Of a stretch of DNA of 64,000 bases, positions 61,860-64,000 are shown in pieces. The DNA is taken from assembly GCA_943846595.1 (NCBI GenBank), contig OX044355.1, positions 1,391,501 through 1,455,500 on the forward strand, given 5' to 3'. A program made the translations under genes and the position numbers. This stretch comes from an uncultured Polaribacter sp. Lineage in GTDB: Bacteria; Bacteroidota; Bacteroidia; Flavobacteriales; Flavobacteriaceae. Numbering within the stretch: position 1 is the first letter of the stretch; each line of letters opens with the position of its first letter. The notes below the pieces were generated by a model. It had not been told where the DNA came from. It did not search any database and saw only the letters and a list, made by a program, of their open reading frames with translations.

Positions 61860-62639
61860 TTACTTGAAGAATTCTTTTGACTTCTCCCAATGCACATCCA
61901 TTTCAGTTAAAGTCATATCAGAAAGGTTTTTTCCTTCCTTTTTGGCAGCATTCTCTAAAAATTGAAAACGATTGATGAATTTTTTGTTTGTTTTCTCTAA
62001 TGCATTTTCTGGATTTACATCGATAAAACGGGCGTAGTTAATCATTGAAAATAACACGTCACCAAATTCTTTTTCAGTGTTTGCTTTATTCCCTTTTTTT
62101 ATTTCTTCGTTTAGTTCTTCCAGTTCCTCCTGTACATTTTCCCAAACTTGCTCGGGTTTTTCCCAATCAAAACCAACACCAGTTACTTTTTCTTGAATTC
62201 GAGATGCTTTTACCAATGCAGGTAAGCTATTAGGCACACCCTCCAATACAGATTTTTTGCCTTCTTTGAGTTTTAGTTGTTCCCAATTTCTTTTAACATC
62301 TTCTTCGTTATCAACTTTTACATTTCCATAGATGTGAGGATGTCTACTAATTAGTTTGTCCGAAATCGAGTTGGCTACATCGCCAATGTCAAATGCTTTT
62401 TTTTCACTTCCTATTTTTGCATAAAAAACAATATGCAGCAATACATCTCCTAATTCTTTTTTTATTTCTTGTAAATCATTATCCAGAATAGCATCAGCAA
62501 GTTCATAGGTTTCTTCGATTGTAAGATGACGAAGACTTTCCAATGTTTGCTTTTTATCCCAGGGACACTTCTCGCGAAGCTCATCCATAATATCTAACAA
62601 TCGATTAAAAGCAGCTAACTGTTCTTTTCTTGAATTCAT
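61860..62639 (-). CDS. mazG: Nucleoside triphosphate pyrophosphohydrolase
   Basis: 259 residues with tandem MazG domains. The first has EETYELADAILDNDLQEIKK and ELGDVLLHIVFY (EExxE...ExxD metal site, about 43-80). The second has EELEELNEEIKKGN and EFGDVLFSMINYARF (about 165-205). The start is the conserved RKEQLAAFNRLLDIMDELR. It hydrolyses NTPs and dNTPs to NMP and PPi, cleaning nucleotide pools. Neighbours DUF5606, def and ruvX form the arrangement usual in Flavobacteriia. Confidence 0.93.
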   Translation of the reverse strand: MNSRKEQLAAFNRLLDIMDELREKCPWDKKQTLESLRHLTIEETYELADAILDNDLQEIKKELGDVLLHIVFYAKIGSEKKAFDIGDVANSISDKLISRHPHIYGNVKVDNEEDVKRNWEQLKLKEGKKSVLEGVPNSLPALVKASRIQEKVTGVGFDWEKPEQVWENVQEELEELNEEIKKGNKANTEKEFGDVLFSMINYARFIDVNPENALEKTNKKFINRFQFLENAAKKEGKNLSDMTLTEMDVHWEKSKEFFK

Positions 62640-62762
62640 TTTTTATTGAGTTTCAACGTTTCTGTAATAAAACGCGCTAACGAAAGAAACTGTAGCCTGC
62701 ATCAGCGCAATACAAAGAATGCATCAGAATCTTGTTATACACAATACTACGAAAAACGGAGA

Positions 62763-63185
62763 TTATACCTTTTCTGAATTTTCTGTAGCAGTTGCCTCTA
62801 TTTTAGAGAAGTCTAAACCGGCATCCACTAAAATATTATACCATTGTATGATCTTCTTTATGTTTGAAGTATATACTCTTTCCTCATCGTATTCTGGCAA
62901 TATTTCAGAAAAATAACTCTTCAGTTTATTTCCACTCTCTTTGTGAGAAATACTTTCTTTTCCAGCTTCTTTTTCAAATATTTTTTTAAAAATATTTAGC
63001 AATAAAACTTCTTCTTCATAGGTATATATGGCAATGTTTTCTAACATGCTAATATTCTGAGTTGAAGTAATCGGAAATCTCTTTTTATCGTGTAAAGAGG
63101 CGACGATAACCCCTGTCTTTGTTTGTGAAACTACTTCGAATAATCCTGGTTTACCAGTAACTGCAATAATTTTACTAAATTCCAT
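62763..63185 (-). CDS. DUF5606 domain-containing protein
   Basis: 140 residues. The N-terminal half (MEFSKIIAVTGKPGLFEVVS, then VIVASLHDKKRFPITSTQN) is the DUF5606 core; the C-terminal helical part includes YTSNIKKIIQWYNILVDAG. Function unknown, conserved between mazG and def in Flavobacteriia. The start follows def by 28 bases, so it is probably in the same transcript. Confidence 0.88.
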   Translation of the reverse strand: MEFSKIIAVTGKPGLFEVVSQTKTGVIVASLHDKKRFPITSTQNISMLENIAIYTYEEEVLLLNIFKKIFEKEAGKESISHKESGNKLKSYFSEILPEYDEERVYTSNIKKIIQWYNILVDAGLDFSKIEATATENSEKV

Positions 63186-63213
63186 CTGTGTCTTTTTTAT
63201 CTTAATTAAAAGC

Positions 63214-63804
63214 TTATTTACCTTTTTTTATATTTGGAAAACGCATTCTATAGTCTGCTTTAATCTTTCCTTTTGAAATATTTTCTAATTTCTTTTTAAT
63301 AATTCTTTTCTTCAATGATGAAAGTTTATCCGTAAACAAAATCCCCTCAATATGATCATATTCGTGCTGAAATACTCTCGCTGCTAAACCTTCTAAAACT
63401 TCTGTGTGTTTTTTAAAGTTTTCATCCTGATATTCAATGGTTATTTTTTCTTTTCGTAAGACATCTTCTCGAACATCTGGAATGCTCAAACAGCCTTCGT
63501 TAAAAACCCATTCTTCGCCTTCTTCCTTTATAATTTGAGGATTTATAAAAACGCGATTAAAATTTTTTAAGGCAAAACGATCTTTTTCCGATAAACCTTC
63601 ATCATCCGCAAAAGGAGAAGCATCAATTAAAAAAACACGAATTGCTTTTCCAATTTGTGGAGCAGCCAAACCAACACCAGAAGCATTATACATGGTTTCT
63701 TTCATGTTAGAGATTAACTGATCTAACGCTGGGTAATCTGCGTCAATGGGAACTCCTACCTTCCTTAAAACAGGATCTCCGTAGGCAACAATAGGTAATA
63801 TCAT
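63214..63804 (-). CDS. def: Peptide deformylase
   Basis: 196 residues. All three catalytic motifs are present: GVGLAAPQIG near residue 43, EGCLSIP near residue 108 (Cys ligand), and QHEYDHIEGILF near residue 151 (HExxH). The metal enzyme removes the formyl group from nascent proteins. The start at 63804 gives the conserved MILPIVAYGDPVLRKVG. A possible -7 element TACTTTTG is at 63824-63831 (- strand). Confidence 0.96.
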   Translation of the reverse strand: MILPIVAYGDPVLRKVGVPIDADYPALDQLISNMKETMYNASGVGLAAPQIGKAIRVFLIDASPFADDEGLSEKDRFALKNFNRVFINPQIIKEEGEEWVFNEGCLSIPDVREDVLRKEKITIEYQDENFKKHTEVLEGLAARVFQHEYDHIEGILFTDKLSSLKKRIIKKKLENISKGKIKADYRMRFPNIKKGK

Positions 63805-63823
63805 TTATTTGTTTTTAAGGCTT

Positions 63824-63831
63824 CAAAAGTA
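63824..63831 (-). promoter_or_regulatory. Possible -7 element (TACTTTTG) for def
   Basis: Fits TAnnTTTG, 19 bases before the def ATG, with a TTG about 21 bases further upstream as a possible -33 element. Confidence 0.4.
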
Positions 63832-63900
63832 CGATTTACAATTTCGATTCGCCAATTTTAGATTGTGAATTTATAGTTTAAAATCAATTTAAATTTCTTT

Positions 63901-64000
63901 TTATTGATTATAAAGGTAAGATTGTAAAATTATTGTGGCGCTAATTTCATCCACCAATGCTTTGTTTTTTCGTTGATTTTTGTTCAGACCACTATCAATC
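63901..64000 (-). CDS. ruvX: Holliday junction resolvase RuvX/YqgF, C-terminal end (cut by window end)
   Basis: The last 32 codons of a - strand gene: SGLNKNQRKNKALVDEISAT followed by IILQSYLYNQ and the TAA at 63901-63903. The KNKALVDEISATIILQSYL signature is the RuvX C-terminus. The rest lies beyond the window. It precedes def in transcription order, an arrangement usual in Flavobacteriia. Confidence 0.8.
   Translation of the reverse strand, partial: IDSGLNKNQRKNKALVDEISATIILQSYLYNQ

Overview
The window is chromosomal DNA of a low-GC marine-type member of Flavobacteriaceae (Bacteroidota), probably near Polaribacter or Tenacibaculum. This rests on gene content: type IX secretion (T9SS) type B sorting domains, a TonB receptor paired with a DUF4249 lipoprotein, DUF5606/DUF6095/DUF6695 proteins, a CAL67264-type small membrane protein next to ettA, a monomeric isocitrate dehydrogenase, and Bacteroidota-type TAnnTTTG promoter elements. 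No rRNA, tRNA, CRISPR array, insertion sequence or prophage was recognised.

Bases 1-7755 (+ strand) hold the end of an MlaD-like protein, a membrane Fe-S protein with its CCG-domain partner, a frameshifted SPOR-type lipoprotein gene, and a menaquinone block (menA, an SRPBCC protein, menC, a CPBP membrane protease, menE). Bases 7766-10223 (- strand) hold yebC and an acyl-CoA carboxylase beta subunit.

Bases 10305-28152 (- strand) are the main accessory region: three giant tandem genes (about 2082, 1889 and 1948 residues) for T9SS type B secreted surface proteins. Each has its own N-terminal head (IgGFc-binding-like plus TSP3-like repeats; a C-type lectin domain; seven 102-residue D-rich repeats). 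They share nearly identical 3' ends: about 2.4 kb between the first two and at least 1.1 kb across all three, with further mosaic blocks. This looks like repeated gene conversion of a common stalk and sorting cassette under variable heads. The copy nearest base 10305 has one extra C in a C tract and is out of frame before its sorting domain.

Bases 28313-36573 hold a decayed thioredoxin-fold/GST-like gene, a MarR/pirin/Old-Yellow-Enzyme group, ettA with its small membrane neighbour, DinB and DUF6695. Bases 36331-43029 hold DUF6095-murQ, a DUF4249/TonB-receptor pair and icd. Bases 43756-50511 are housekeeping genes on the - strand (rplS, a GT39-like glycosyltransferase, trmD, a cyclophilin-FKBP fusion, prfC, a cyclophilin lipoprotein, a small lipoprotein). 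Bases 50642-54646 (+) carry idi, a queD-like gene, manA, kdsB, a HAD phosphatase and two small conserved proteins. Bases 54656-57755 (-) carry an ECF sigma factor module and a conserved 484-residue protein. Then come an MBL hydrolase, lon, a decayed flavoprotein gene, mazG, DUF5606, def and the end of ruvX.

Starts were moved from the longest open frame where sequence favoured it (menA, menC, yebC, idi and others); the reasons are in each entry.
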